Assembly (NCBI GenBank): GCA_963575745.1
Contig: CAUYUJ010014615.1
Location: 455,260-519,259, forward strand
Direction of reading: 5' to 3'
DNA: 64,000 nucleotides
From: Prorocentrum cordatum
Taxonomy: Eukaryota; Sar; Dinophyceae; Prorocentrales; Prorocentraceae
The notes beneath the pieces were generated by a model. That model saw only the letters and a program-made list of their open reading frames with translations. It did not search any database and was not told the origin of the DNA. Below are positions 38,906-48,929 of this stretch, piece by piece. A program made the position numbers and the translations under genes. Positions within the stretch are counted from its first letter, which is position 1, and the number at the start of each line of letters is the position of its first letter.

Positions 38906-39614
38906 CCAGCGTAAGTAAGAACCCCTAAGTGCAAGCACTGTCTGGGGAATGAGTCTTGGACTCACGCTACTACTCAGCCCCCTCGTGGACGCCCGACTTG
39001 CCCCCCCTCTCGTCCGTCCCGATGAACGCCTCGACTCTCCCAAGTGTGACGCACCAGGGGGCGCAGGCCGCAGCACACACCCCAACACCCCCCTGTCCTC
39101 GTGATCTCTGTTCACAGGAGGGGCCCCCAAAGGTGAACGGGATGGCGGCAATGAGCTCGCTGAGGGCAGAATTCACCTGACAGCAACACGATAAGTTGAC
39201 GTTCAGAACTGCACATTGCCTTGAAGCAATCTTTGATTTCGGTCAGCTGATTGCCGCCATGCCGTTGCAAACAATAATTGCCTTCAGTGAACGCACTGCC
39301 GCCATCCCGTTGCAAACATGACGCCTTCGTGTCGCGAAAAGATGAAGGGGCCCAAGGACACACGCATAAATACACACAAATTCCAGGACACCCCATAATT
39401 TCCTGTATTTTCTGGGTTTTCGTCTTCCCCCCCACTTCCCTTAGTTTCCCATTTGATTGTGTCCGTGTGTCTCTACCCCTCCCGAAAAGAATACGACCGA
39501 AGGTTTGTTTGACAACTTTCGGACTCCTGGGACCCCTTCTGGGCCCTGGGACAATCCAAAAATCTGCTCCGGATGAAACGCTGGTCCCCTGCGAGGGGTC
39601 CAGGCCTCGGAAAA
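38906..39614. other. Unassigned DNA
   Basis: About 700 bp. CGCCATGCCGTTGCAAACA and CGCCATCCCGTTGCAAACA (39256 and 39300) are a short local repeat. No gene recognised. Confidence 0.5.
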
Positions 39615-39776
39615 GCGCAGAGGGGGGTGGGGGGAGGGGGGAGGGCTTCTTAGTAGCACCCCTGCATCTTGGAAGGCGCGGGCCTTCTCCATAGATGTAT
39701 AAGGCGGGCGCCTTCTAAGAAGCAGCCTCCTTCTAAGAAGCCCCCCCCCCCCCCCTACCCCCTTGTGCGCGCCGCC
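39615..39776. mobile_element. Family B-like hairpin element
   Basis: The left arm GGGGGGAGGGCTTCTTAG is inverted in the right arm CTAAGAAGCCCCCCC; the right end GCGCGCCGCC resembles other family B ends. Two CTTCTAAGAAG palindromes lie inside. Confidence 0.55.
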
Positions 39777-39949
39777 AAAGGCCTCTGGGGGAGCCTACAC
39801 TTCGAAAACAACATGACATCTGATGACGGGGTGATTGTCGACCTTCTGCCCCGGGACCGGCTCTTCCTCCTGGGCCCAAGGCCCGAGCCCCAGGGGGGCC
39901 ATGCCGTCATTCCGATGACGCCCGGGCCCGACAGCGACGACGCGGCACC

Positions 39950-40035
39950 AGAGCATCGCGACGAGGCATCGACGACGCATTCGCGACGTCGACGATGCAT
40001 CTGCGACGCCGTCGTAGAAGAAGTCGAGCTCCACG
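39950..40035 (+). repeat. Family G repeat, copy 3 (partial)
   Basis: GCATCGACGACGCATTCGCG and CGACGATGCATCTGCGACGC, related to 6684-6806 and 25600-25760. Confidence 0.6.
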
Positions 40036-40129
40036 TGCGCGAAGAAACCAGCGTGTCTTACGCAAGAGGACAGACTTACGTACGAGGACACTGGGGAAAC
40101 CAAAAGGTACCGAGACCGCTGCCCCCGGG

Positions 40130-40205
40130 ACCTCTCCCGGGGCGCGTTCTGACCAGGACTTCGAGGCGAATGCAGCGGTCGCGACGAGGGCCTCCCAGGA
40201 GGCCC
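40130..40205 (+). repeat. Family L repeat, copy 2
   Basis: CTCTCCCGGGGCGCGTTCTG and CGACGAGGGCCTCCCAGGAG match 11379-11460. Same strand, and likewise followed within ~450 bp by a family A element. Confidence 0.65.
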
Positions 40206-40769
40206 GAAAAGAGGGAAACGGGGCCCGTTTACCCCTTCTCGGGGAAAACTCTGAATGATATCGGGGAAACAAGAAAACGGCAAAAATGCGGCAAGCGTAG
40301 CCACAAGCAGGCCATGGACGCGCATCAATGTTGTGGGGACCTCGCGACAGTCGGGACGGGGGCATGCACCAACCAACAAAAACAACGCAGCGGCAAAGCT
40401 GCAGCAATGCCGTTGATGCGATATGTGTGGCAGGCAGGCACGTGGTACAACACGGACAGAGGGGGTGGCGGCACGGGTACCCTTCCCTCCTCCGAGACAC
40501 GGCGACCTCACGCCGCGGCGTCCGCGGGCCGCCAGCGTGGAGCACCTCGGGGAGGAGAGAGGGCGCTCCCGCGCGACCCTACGCTTAGGTCGAGCATGTC
40601 TCCCTGCAGGCGGATTCGGGACGAAGAATGGAAACAATACCCTAAAAATATCCCAAGATTCCAGAACTGTTCGAAAAAATCGACTATCTTTTTACTATTT
40701 CCCCACATCCAAAGTGGGGTTCTTGTTTTCTCTGGACACCCCGCGCAGGAACACTCACCCCCTCTTCTC

Positions 40770-40968
40770 CTCGCACTCATTCACACACACATCATCATCA
40801 CTCGCACTCTCTCACACGCTCACGAACATCATCGTCATCATCGGTATCGGCATCATCCTCATTCAAACATCATCATCGCCACCACCACCCACAATCAATC
40901 ATCATCCTCTTCACCACTCATCTTCACCACCACTCATCATCCTCATCCTCATCATCGTTGAGTAAAGT
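40770..40968. repeat. CA/TCATCA-rich low-complexity DNA
   Basis: ACACACAT, CATCATCAC and CACCACCAC runs just before the 160-bp satellite. Confidence 0.8.
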
Positions 40969-42050
40969 GTGAGGAAGTCTCAGGCGGGAGCCCCCTCCCT
41001 ATGGGGCCCGCAGATCATGTTGGTAATCCGAGCGGGTCATCGGAACCCTGTAACTGTCGTCACTTTTGGGCTCCCCAAGCCTGAAAATGGAGGAAGTCTC
41101 AGGCGGGAGCCTCGTCTGTGAGTGAATTGGGAGGAAGTCTCAGGCGGGAGCTCCCTCCCTATGGGGCCCGCAGATTATGTTGGTAATCCGAGCGGGTCAT
41201 CGGAACCCTGTAACTGTCGTCACTTTTGGGCTCCTCAAGCCTGAATATGGAGGAAGTCTCAGGCGGGAGCCTCGTCTGTGAGTGAATTCTGAGGAAGGCT
41301 CAGCGGGAGCCCCCTCCCTATGGGGCCCGCAGATCATGTTGGTAATCCGAGCGGGTCATCGGAACCCTGTAACTGTCGTCACTTTTGGGCTCGTCAAGCC
41401 TGAATTTGGAGGAAGTCTCTGGCGGGAGCCTCGTCTTTGAGTGAATTGTGAAGAAGTCTCAGGCGGGAGCCCCCTCCCTATGGGGCCCGCAGATCATGTT
41501 GGTAATCCGAGCGGGTCATCGGAACCCTGTAACTGTCGTCACTTTTGGGCTCCTCAAGCCTGAATATGGAGGAAGTCTCAGGCGGGAGCCTCGTCTGTGA
41601 GTGAATTGCGAGGAAGTCTCAGGCGGGAGCCCCCTCCCTATGGGGCCCGCAGATCATGTTGGTAATCCGAGCGGGTCATCGGAACCCTGTAACTGTCGTC
41701 ACTTTTGGGCTCGTCAAGCCTGAATTGGAGGAAGTCTCAGGCGGGAGCCTCGTCTGTGAGTGAATTGTGAAGAAGTCTCAGGCGGGAGCCCCCTCCCTAT
41801 GGGGCCCGCAGATCATGTTGGTAATCCGAGCGGGTCATCGGAACCCTGTAACTGTCGTCACTTTTGGGCTCCTCAAGCCTGAATATGGAGGAAGTCTCAG
41901 GCGGGAGCCTCGTCTGTGAGTGAACTGCGAGGAAGTCTCAGGCGGGAGCCCCCTCCCTATGGGGCCCGCAGATCATGTTGGTAATCCGAGCGGGTCATCC
42001 AAAACCTGTAACTGTCGTCAATGTTGGGTTCTCGCGCTGCCAGAACGCAG
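40969..42050 (+). repeat. 160-bp satellite, 6 full units plus a partial one
   Basis: Units start (GAGGAAGTCTCAGGCGGGAG) at about 40970, 41131, 41291, 41450, 41610, 41769 and 41929; spacing 159-160 bp. Each unit holds the GGAAGTCTCAGGCGGGAGCC phrase twice, a CCCTATGGGGCCCGCAG box and CACTTTTGGGCTCCTCAAG. Units are nearly identical, so homogenised or recent. The last unit merges into the helicase exon's upstream sequence. Confidence 0.95.
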
Positions 42051-42099
42051 TTCCCAGGCCACACTTTGGATGCAACAAGGAAGTTTTTGGGCTCCTCAG

Positions 42100-42582
42100 G
42101 TCGCCGAGGTGCTGCGACAGGGCGCCGAAGGCGCCGACGACGACGGCCAGGCCGAGGCGCGGGCGCGGAGCTTGCTGATGTTCAGGCCCAGCGAAAGGGA
42201 GTTCACATGGCAGAGCTCGGGGGCGCACAGCGTGCGCCGCTCGGGGTTCACCCTGACGCACGCGTCCTACCTGACCTCCACGCTGTCGCAGGGCCAGACG
42301 CTGCGCAAGGGCGTCACCATCGACTGCGCGAGAGACGAGGACGCTGGCCGCACGGGCATGTCGGACGAGCAGTGGTGGCTGCACCTCTACGTCATGTTCT
42401 CCCGCGCCACGTGCATGCGGAACATGCTGATCCTGCGGCCGCCGCCGCGAGAGTTCCTGGAGTGCGGGCCGCCGGCGTCCCTGCGGAAGGCGCTCCTGGA
42501 GTTCGACAAGAGAGCGGTTTTGTCCAGGGCGGAGGCGAAGCAGCTCGCGGCAGAGCTGGGCTTCGTGCTGCCTTCCGCCTGA
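42100..42582 (+). CDS. Pif1-like/Helitron-like helicase, C-terminal exon
   Basis: Frame of 160 codons plus TGA (42580-42582). I place the exon start at 42100, after TTTTTGGGCTCCTCAG, a pyrimidine-rich acceptor; the frame is in phase. Recognisable features: FTWQSS...VRRSGFTLTHA, then a motif resembling helicase motif V, LTSTLSQGQTLRKGVTIDC (compare HKxQGxTL of SF1B helicases), then motif VI-like LYVMFSRATCMRNMLILRPP, ending in a charged tail. These correspond to the last third of Pif1/RecD2-type DNA helicases (ATP-dependent 5'-3' unwinding). Walker A/B and other N-terminal motifs are not present in the window, so it is a fragment or one exon. It sits inside element A14, which suggests mobile-element origin; capture of a host exon is the alternative. 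Confidence 0.65.
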   Translation, partial: VAEVLRQGAEGADDDGQAEARARSLLMFRPSEREFTWQSSGAHSVRRSGFTLTHASYLTSTLSQGQTLRKGVTIDCARDEDAGRTGMSDEQWWLHLYVMFSRATCMRNMLILRPPPREFLECGPPASLRKALLEFDKRAVLSRAEAKQLAAELGFVLPSA

Positions 42583-42607
42583 GCGCGGCTGCGCCTCGCT
42601 CGAAGCC

Positions 42608-42697
42608 CGCGGGGTTGTCCCAACGGCTTGGTCTTGCGCGCCAACGGCTCGCGGGGTTGTCCCGACAGCCTGGCCCGCGGGGTTGTCCCAACGGCTG
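42608..42697 (+). repeat. GCGGGGTTGTCCCAACGGCT, three copies
   Basis: Three near-identical 20-mers at about 42609, 42651 and 42677, just after the helicase stop codon. Confidence 0.85.
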
Positions 42698-43219
42698 CGC
42701 GACGTGACCAGTAGAGAACGCGCCTGTGCTGGCCGTGGCGGCGACGGCGCCGAGGAACATCGACATGCGCGCTCATGCAACAGGAAGGGGAGGAGGTGGC
42801 GGGGCGCGGAACAAACAGGGGGGCGAGGATGGGGACAACGTAAGGAGTGGAAGGGGGGCCCGCGCCAAGGCGAGAGGAAATATACGCAGAAGAGACAGCC
42901 AGGACGCCTCACCAACCACGAGGACGACGGTGATGGCTTTTTCCAGATTCGCCCAGAGGATTCTTATGTGGGGTTCTTCCGTCGGAGTAATTTTGAATTT
43001 ACTATGTTTGAATATTCCGATCTTTTACTGTTTTTGCATATTCCTCCTGTAGAGGGACAGCCCCAACCGAACCTTACGCGGGAAGCGCACGCGCGAATGC
43101 CCGCGCGGTGGACCCCGCCTTCCTCCGTCGCTCACAGCGAGCCGCCTCGCCGATGATGGCAGCCGACCGAGCGCGGCGTGATCCGCCGACCCCATCTGAG
43201 GTCAGGAGGGCTTGCTTGG

Positions 43220-43620
43220 CGTGTCGCGACGGCGGCCCTGGCGACACTCCTCCTCCTCCTCCTCCTCCTCCTCCTCCTCCTCCTCCTCCTCCTCCTCCTC
43301 CTCCTCCTCCTCCTCCTCCTCCTCTCCTCCTCCTCCTCCTCCTCCTCCTCCTCCTCTCCTCCCCGCCTCCGCCTCCTCCTCCTCCCCCTCCTCCTCCTCC
43401 TCCTCCTCCTCCTCCTCCTCCTTCTCCTCCTCCCTGCAAGTGGACAGCGTGTCGCTCCACTCCGCGGGGCGGGGGTCTCGGAAGGGCTCCGGGACGTTGC
43501 CGCTCGGGGACCGAGCCGTGGACAGCGTGTCGCGCCCAAGCGTGGCAGGCCAGAACCGGCGGAGCGACGCGCTAACCAAAAGCTCGCGACCGTACGTCGA
43601 CCTTGGATCGGGCGTTGGCA
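43220..43620 (+). repeat. Family J repeat, copy 1 (with CCT array)
   Basis: GCGTGTCGCGACGGCGGCCC and GGCGACAC, a CCT array (43248-43435), then GACAGCGTGTCGCTCCACTC, GGGACGTTGCCGCT and CGACCGTACGTCGACC. The same blocks recur at 63463-63800. The CCT array ends CTCCTCCCTGCAAG, acceptor-like. Confidence 0.7.
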
Positions 43621-43953
43621 GAACTGGGTTTAGTGGAACCTGGTTTAGTGATGTGTACTGGGGGCCCGCCCCGTTCCACTAACCGGAACTGCCGTCACCC
43701 GAAGAAACTGTGGCTGCGGCAAAAATGGTGCAGTGATTCTGGCCAATTCAGGGGCTCCGGGGCCCTACCACTGACCGGGTCCCCCTACCTGGGGTCCTGG
43801 CTATACCCGATTGGAAGCGGCTGGGGGGTCTGAACTGGCTGGGACCCCAGAAAATCGGTCACGAGAGAGGGATGAAGGCAAATCCGCTCAAGATCGGTCC
43901 CCAGACCCCTCCTGGCACCCATAAGGTGGACTCTTTGCTCACCCTGGATCCGA
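43621..43953. other. Unassigned DNA
   Basis: About 330 bp. GGTTTAGTGGAACC-like phrases near 43625-43680. No gene recognised. Confidence 0.45.
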
Positions 43954-44098
43954 GGAGGAGGAGGAGGAGGAGGAGGAGGAGGAGGAGGAGGAGGAGGAGG
44001 AGGAGGAGGAGGAGGGAGGGAGGAGGAGGGGGGGAGGAGAGAGGAGGAGGAGGAGGAGGAGGAGGAGGAGGAGGAGGAGGAAGAGGAGGAGGAGGAGG
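43954..44098. repeat. GGA microsatellite
   Basis: About 145 bp of GGA with GGGA interruptions. On minus it is a TCC tract ending CGGATCCAG. Confidence 0.9.
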
Positions 44099-44179
44099 CC
44101 CCGAAGGCCGAAAATGGCAAAAAAAACTAACCGAACCCAGCGTCTAGAACCTGCCCGCACTTCCTGCTTCGAGTAGAGA

Positions 44180-44531
44180 GGATCGACTACTGAATCGATC
44201 TACCCCCCAACTGATTTGGCCGTCGGATCTGCAAACGAGCTCGTGGAATCTTCGTAGATCTGAAGAGATCATTCACATTTTTCTTCGCAGAGCCGACCAT
44301 CAATTCCATTTTGGGGCAAGTCAATTCTCGGGAGCGGAAAAGAGGGGGGTGTCCAAGAGGGGGGGGCGCAAATCATGACCGGCGGCATGTGCGCGGCCCA
44401 GCGGGGGGACCAGGGACGTATGAAATAAGAAGAGGCGCCATGAAATTTGGGGAGATATCATGGCCCCCGCCATGAGATCCACCCCCCCCTAGTCATCACC
44501 CCCCTCTTTTCCGCTCCCGAAATTCTGTAGT
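44180..44531. mobile_element. TIR element F with split left arm
   Basis: Inner arms CGGGAGCGGAAAAGAGGGGG (44329-44351 over 23 bp) and its inverse (44497-44519) are perfect. The right arm continues outward as AATTCTGTAGTCGATCC; its inverse GGATCGACTAC appears on the left only at about 44181, separated from the inner arm by ~135 bp. I infer an insertion in the left arm. The loop contains a CATGGCCCCCGCCATG palindrome. Confidence 0.7.
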
Positions 44532-44599
44532 CGATCCCCTACTCAACTACTGGCCGGAACCAGTGCTGGGCCACCTCAGAGCCCCAGACGGCGCCGACC

Positions 44600-44869
44600 G
44601 GCGGCGAGCCCAGGGGGGAAGCGAGAAGGGGCGGGCATTCTCAGAAGGCTCGGAAGTCCCCTGGCCTTCTGAGAAGTTTCCGAAGCCGTCCCAGAAGACA
44701 CCTTTTTCGTTGGCGGCGAGGCAGAGGCAGTCCGCTCCAGCGTGTGGCTACTCAGGGCAAGCCCCGAAGACACAGAAAACCTCTCAGAAGGCGCGAGGGC
44801 CACAGAGAAACCCCGCCGCCTTCTGAGGAGACCTTCTCCTTCTCGCTTCCCCTACCCTCGCTCGCCGCC
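44600..44869 (+). mobile_element. Family B TIR/hairpin element, best complete copy
   Basis: The left end GGCGGCGAGCCCAGGGGGGA then AGCGAGAAGGGGCGGGC and the right end CCTTCTCGCTTCCCCTACCC then TCGCTCGCCGCC are imperfect inverted repeats. Internal CTTCTGAGAAG palindromes. Flanking sequences 44560-44598 and 44872-44910 (AGTGCTGGGCCACCTC, then CGGCGC) are direct repeats of about 38 bp with ~80% identity. Confidence 0.75.
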
Positions 44870-45101
44870 GAAGTGCTGGGCCACCTCGGCACCCCAAACG
44901 GCGCTCAGTGGCACCGTAACGGATACGTACTCACTAACTGGTATCTTGGAAAGTTGCCGAAAGTTGCCACTCTAGGGCCTCGTTCTGTCATTGCAGCGCT
45001 GCCCACATCGGGGAGGGAGGGCTGGGTTCGCTGGGTCATGCATCCCTCCCTGAGCCTACCCACAGCGGGCTCGGCTGGACAGGCCTGGCCAGCAGGTGTC
45101 T

Positions 45102-45247
45102 AGGAGGAGGAGGAGGAGGAGGAGGAGGAGGAGGAGGAGGAGGGAGGAGGGAGGAGGGAGGAGGGAGGAGGGAGGAGGGAGGAGGAGGAGAGGAGGGAGG
45201 AGGAGGAGGAGGGAGGAGGAGGAGGAGGAGGAGGGAGGGGGGGAGGA
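45102..45247. repeat. GGA microsatellite
   Basis: GGA then GGAGGGA units. On minus it ends in CTAGACACCTGCTGGCCAG. Confidence 0.9.
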
Positions 45248-45449
45248 GGCTGCGGGGAGGGTTGGCCGAAGTTACCCGTCAGTGGAGTCCCTGTGAGGGG
45301 ACCGCCAGGCGGCGCCAAGCCTCGGCGGACCCCGGGGGGCCTGGAGGGGCGCGCGGGCCCCCGTCCTGCGCGAGCCGCGTCCACAGCGCCCGCCCGCCGG
45401 GCAGGTCGAAGCCGCCGCCCTGCGGGGGGCCCAGGCCTGGGGCGCACGC

Positions 45450-45617
45450 CCTCCTCCTCCTCCTCCTCCTCCTCCTCCTCCTCCTCCTCCTCCTCCTCCT
45501 CCTCCTCCTCCTCCTCCTCCTCTTCCTCTTTCTCCACCTCCTCCTCCTCCTCCTCCTCCTCCTCCTCCTCCTCCTCCTCCCTCCTCCTCCTCCTCCTCCT
45601 CCTCCTCCTCCTCCTGA
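45450..45617. repeat. CCT microsatellite
   Basis: About 165 bp with one CTTCCTCTTTCTCCAC interruption. Confidence 0.95.
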
Positions 45618-45889
45618 GTGCCGCGGTCCAGGTGGCTGCATCGCTGTGCTCCCAGGCCCACTGCAATTCTTCCACGCGTCTGCTGCTTTGGTTCCCCTCG
45701 TCGTGCTCCTCCATGGTGTGCGCCTCCCCAGTTTGTTGTTGTGCTCCGTTTCGCTCTCCGCCTTCGTTATCGTATGCACCTCCCCCTTATCCTCACCTCC
45801 GACCTCTTTTCCTGCTGCTGATCCTCGCCCACACTCGTCCCCCTCTTTCCTGCCTCTCCTCCTCCCCTTCCTTCATCCTCTTTTTCGAC

Positions 45890-45979
45890 GACGACCACAA
45901 CGACGGCGACGACGACGACGACGACGACACCGCCGAGCAAGGCCGCGACGACGACCACCAGAACGGCAAGGACGACGAG

Positions 45980-46012
<33 letters not shown>

Positions 46013-46175
46013 CATGACGACGTCGACGAAGACGATAATGACGAAGGCGGCCAAGGGCGACGACGACGACGACGACGAGCACGATGACGACGAGGATAAC
46101 GACGGCGAGAACGACAAGGACAAGAACGGCGATGATGGCGAGGACGGCGACGGCCAGGACGACGACGACGACGGC
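45890..46175. repeat. GAC-rich microsatellite
   Basis: GACGACGAC with GGC, AAC and CAC variants. Asp or Val frames are artefacts. Confidence 0.9.
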
Positions 46176-46476
46176 GCCCTCCGCAGCCGACTGGGGCGGC
46201 GGCCATTCGCGAAGGCACACAGCTTACCCTCGAGCAGCTTGTACTCCTTTGCCCGATGTAATGCGCGAAATGTCCGAAAGCAGCTTCAAAGAGTCTGATC
46301 GGGGAGAAGGTTGAACATAAAACCTGGTCAAGGTCATCCACACCCCCAGCGACCACATACAGCCGGACCCAAGACAGAAAAATGTCCCTCGAGAACATGA
46401 GAGAACCTCAGCCTGCCCCACTGAAGCACATTCGAGGGTGCCCTCACCCAGGATGCACAAGAACATCCAACGAGCA

Positions 46477-46621
46477 TTAGATCGGGCCTGTCCCCCTACA
46501 AGGGGATAAAACATAGCCCAAAATGCTCCCAAATGGCCAAAAAATATGCAAAAAATCGTCCCCAGGCTATTTTTGGACTATTTTTGAATATTCCTCCTCT
46601 AGAAGGACATGCCCGACTTAA
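46477..46621 (+). mobile_element. Family A TIR element, copy A15, perfect 8-bp TSD (type copy)
   Basis: 145 bp. Starts TTAGATCGGGCCTGTCCCCC, contains AAAAAATCGTCCCCAGGCTA and GACTATTTTTGAATATTCC, ends CCTCCTCTAGAAGGACATGC then CCGACTTAA. Flanked by AACGAGCA at 46469-46476 and 46622-46629. This copy defines the boundaries used for the others. Confidence 0.95.
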
Positions 46622-46761
46622 AACGAGCACGAAGAACACGAGGGCGCCCTCCCCGAACCGACCTCGATGGGATGCTGTGGGGACCATGTTGGGATGTAAC
46701 ACCAGCGGAGCAGCCAGCACCAGCCTTCAGAGCAGCGGTGACAGGCAGTGAGCACCCGCAC

Positions 46762-46883
46762 ACACCCAACCAACCAACCAACCCACCCACCCACCCACCA
46801 ACCAACCAAGCAACCAAGCAACCAAGCAACCAACCGAGAAAGCAAGCAAGCAAGCAAGCAAGCAACCAAGCAACCAACCGAGA

Positions 46884-46917
<34 letters not shown>

Positions 46918-46930
46918 CCAACCAACCAAG
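46762..46930. repeat. CAAC/CAAG tetranucleotide array
   Basis: CAAC, CACC, CAAG units. A ~60-bp block ending CAACCAACCGAGAAAG occurs twice, so segmental duplication also contributed. Confidence 0.95.
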
Positions 46931-47809
46931 GCGGACACACCAGACAGCCGTGGCAACGACGCCAATGCGACTGCATGGGCACTCCACCGAAATCTCTGGG
47001 TATCCTGCGATGTTGAAACGTAAAAGAAAAAACATCCAGCAACTAAAGAGGCCAATCGCACATATGTATATATATACACATGCACAGTTATGCAGATGCG
47101 GTTGTGTTCACGTAGCAAACTCATCACCATCATAATATCTCTCACCCGCTATGGGTATGTATAGATTGCCCTCGATTCCAACATTGCTTCTCAACTGAAA
47201 CCTACTCAGGCCTTCATTCGACCTCATTCGTGTCATGGTCAATGGGGACGGTTGAAAATATAGTTCTTCCTCTGCGAACTAAGGACATTCGGGATGTATG
47301 TGTGCGGGTAGTGGGAAGGGGTGACAATCAGTTCGATAAAACTATGCACCATACCATGGCACTGACGCAAGCGATAAGGAACATATGCGGTCGACAACTA
47401 GACCCTCCACGAGACCATGGTGTCACAAGTAGTGCGAAGACCAGACCCACGCGTTTGCGCCGAGCAGCTGAGTAGCCAGCCGGTCAATTGTGCCAGCCTG
47501 TGACTATGATTACATATTTTGCAAATTTACACAGCGCGAGGCTTGTCATGCACTGCACTGTCACAAACTAGTCCCTGCAGCAGGGGCCGTCAGATAGGGC
47601 CAGGTGCCCATTCAATGAGCAGCCAGAAACCATGCACACATTGAGCTCGAATATGACCAACTAGCTGTAAAGCACCACCCGGGAGGGCGCGTTTGAATAG
47701 AGCAAGAAACAACATGCATGATTCGTCGGAGGTCTGCACAAATTTATTGGATCAACGCTGGACCCCCGTCCCTGGAGCGCGGAGCGCGCGCGCTTTTGGA
47801 TGCCTCAAG
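46931..47809. other. Unassigned, less GC-rich DNA
   Basis: About 880 bp of more balanced composition than its neighbours. A plus frame at 47230-47475 (81 codons) has no recognisable domain. Nothing else seen. Confidence 0.45.
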
Positions 47810-47935
47810 ATGGCCCCAACATGTCCCAGGAGAGGCCCAAGAGTGGCCCAAGAGGCCCCCCAAACGGCCCCAAGAGCGCCCAAGAGCGGTCCCGGAGCGC
47901 CCCAAGAGGGCACCCAAAGGCGATTCCGACGGCTC
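47810..47935 (+). repeat. Family C block (11-bp repeat), short
   Basis: CCCAAGAGTGGCCCAAGAGG and related units at ~10-12-bp spacing. Confidence 0.75.
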
Positions 47936-48224
47936 TGGGGGGAGGGGAGGTGGGAGATCGGAGACCCTCACCCCCTTTAAACGATGGCCTCAAAAATCCG
48001 CCATTGTGCCTCTGGCGCGAAGTGGAGTGCCCCAAGGCTCATGCAGCACTGAGAGGCTGTGTTGCTGCTGCTGCTGCTGCTGCGAGAACTGTAAGGTAAG
48101 TCTTCAAAGGACCAATCGTGTCCCATGCCTCTTCTGGGGTTTTCAGAGCTGGTTCCCGTGAGTTGTGGGGGGGGGTCCTGCGGGTCTTCTGGACGGTCCC
48201 AGAGAGACTCGATTTGCAACAAAA

Positions 48225-48725
48225 TTGCGCGAACTCCTTTTGATGACCCCAAGACAGCCCAGGAGGCCACCAAGACGCCCCGAGAGGCCTCCTAAGAGGG
48301 CCCCAAGAAGCAAAACGCTGCTGTTGTTTCCTTTGGTGCTTGAAAGATTTGGGTCTTCTCGCGATTTCGGCCTCCCGTCGCTCCAAGACGACCCAAGAGG
48401 CCCCAAAAGATCGCCCCAAGACGAACTCAGAGGCCCCCAAGAGGGCCCCAAGACGGCTCAAGAGGGCCCCAAGACGGCCCGAGGGACCCAAAGACAGCTC
48501 CAAAAGGGATCCCAGATGGGGAACCCGAACGGACTTTCCGAGCCATCGGCTCCGACGGGCCCCCAGGGGGACCAAAGAGGCCCCCAAGAGGCCCCCCACG
48601 AGGCCCCAAGAGGCCACCAAGAGGCCTCTTACGAGGCCCCAAGAGGCCTCCAAGAGGCTTCCAAGAGGCTCCAAAGCTGCCCCCAAGAGGCCCCCGAGAG
48701 CGCTCCGACGTGACCGCAAGAAGTA
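48225..48725 (+). repeat. Family C block (11-bp repeat)
   Basis: CCCAAGAGGCC-type units with a core at about 48310-48390 (GCTTGAAAGATTTGGGTCTT) similar to the core at 49140-49190. Units are plus-oriented. Confidence 0.85.
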
Positions 48726-48929
48726 TCCCTGATAACCCTGACCCACAACTCAGGCACGATGGCGGGATGGGCCGAAGGCCATTCGATACGCCGCCCCCTG
48801 TTGGCTTGCCACAGGGGTGCCCGGCGTGCAGGACGTTCTGGAAAGGTTGTGGGTTCTTTTAGACCCCCCCCTGGGCCTTCGGCAGAGCTCTCTGGCTGCC
48901 TGCCTCGTGTGCTTTTCCGCTTCAGATGG

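Larger units (their letters stand above)
40585..43071 (+). mobile_element. Large family A element, copy A14 (2.49 kb), carrying satellite and helicase exon
   Basis: The left end TTAGGTCGAGCATGTCTCCC, TGCAGGCGGATT and the internal AAAAAATCGACTAT box are typical. The right end TTTTTGCATATTCCTCCTGT, AGAGGGACAG, CCCCAACCGAA lies 2.4 kb away. The 8 bp before the left end (CCCTACGC, 40577-40584) and after the right end (CCTTACGC, 43072-43079) match at 7 of 8, exactly where the family's target duplication belongs. I infer one insertion whose interior (about 40705-43010) holds a 160-bp tandem repeat and the C-terminus of a Pif1-like helicase. Either a small element received a nested insertion, or this is a longer, gene-carrying form. 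Confidence 0.65.

Noticed and set aside
40969-42050. CRISPR-like regular array
   Set aside because: Whole 160-bp units repeat with no unique spacers and the context is eukaryotic; it is a satellite.
47230-47475. 81-codon plus ORF in balanced-composition DNA
   Set aside because: No recognisable domain, no splice context and no repeat; insufficient support.
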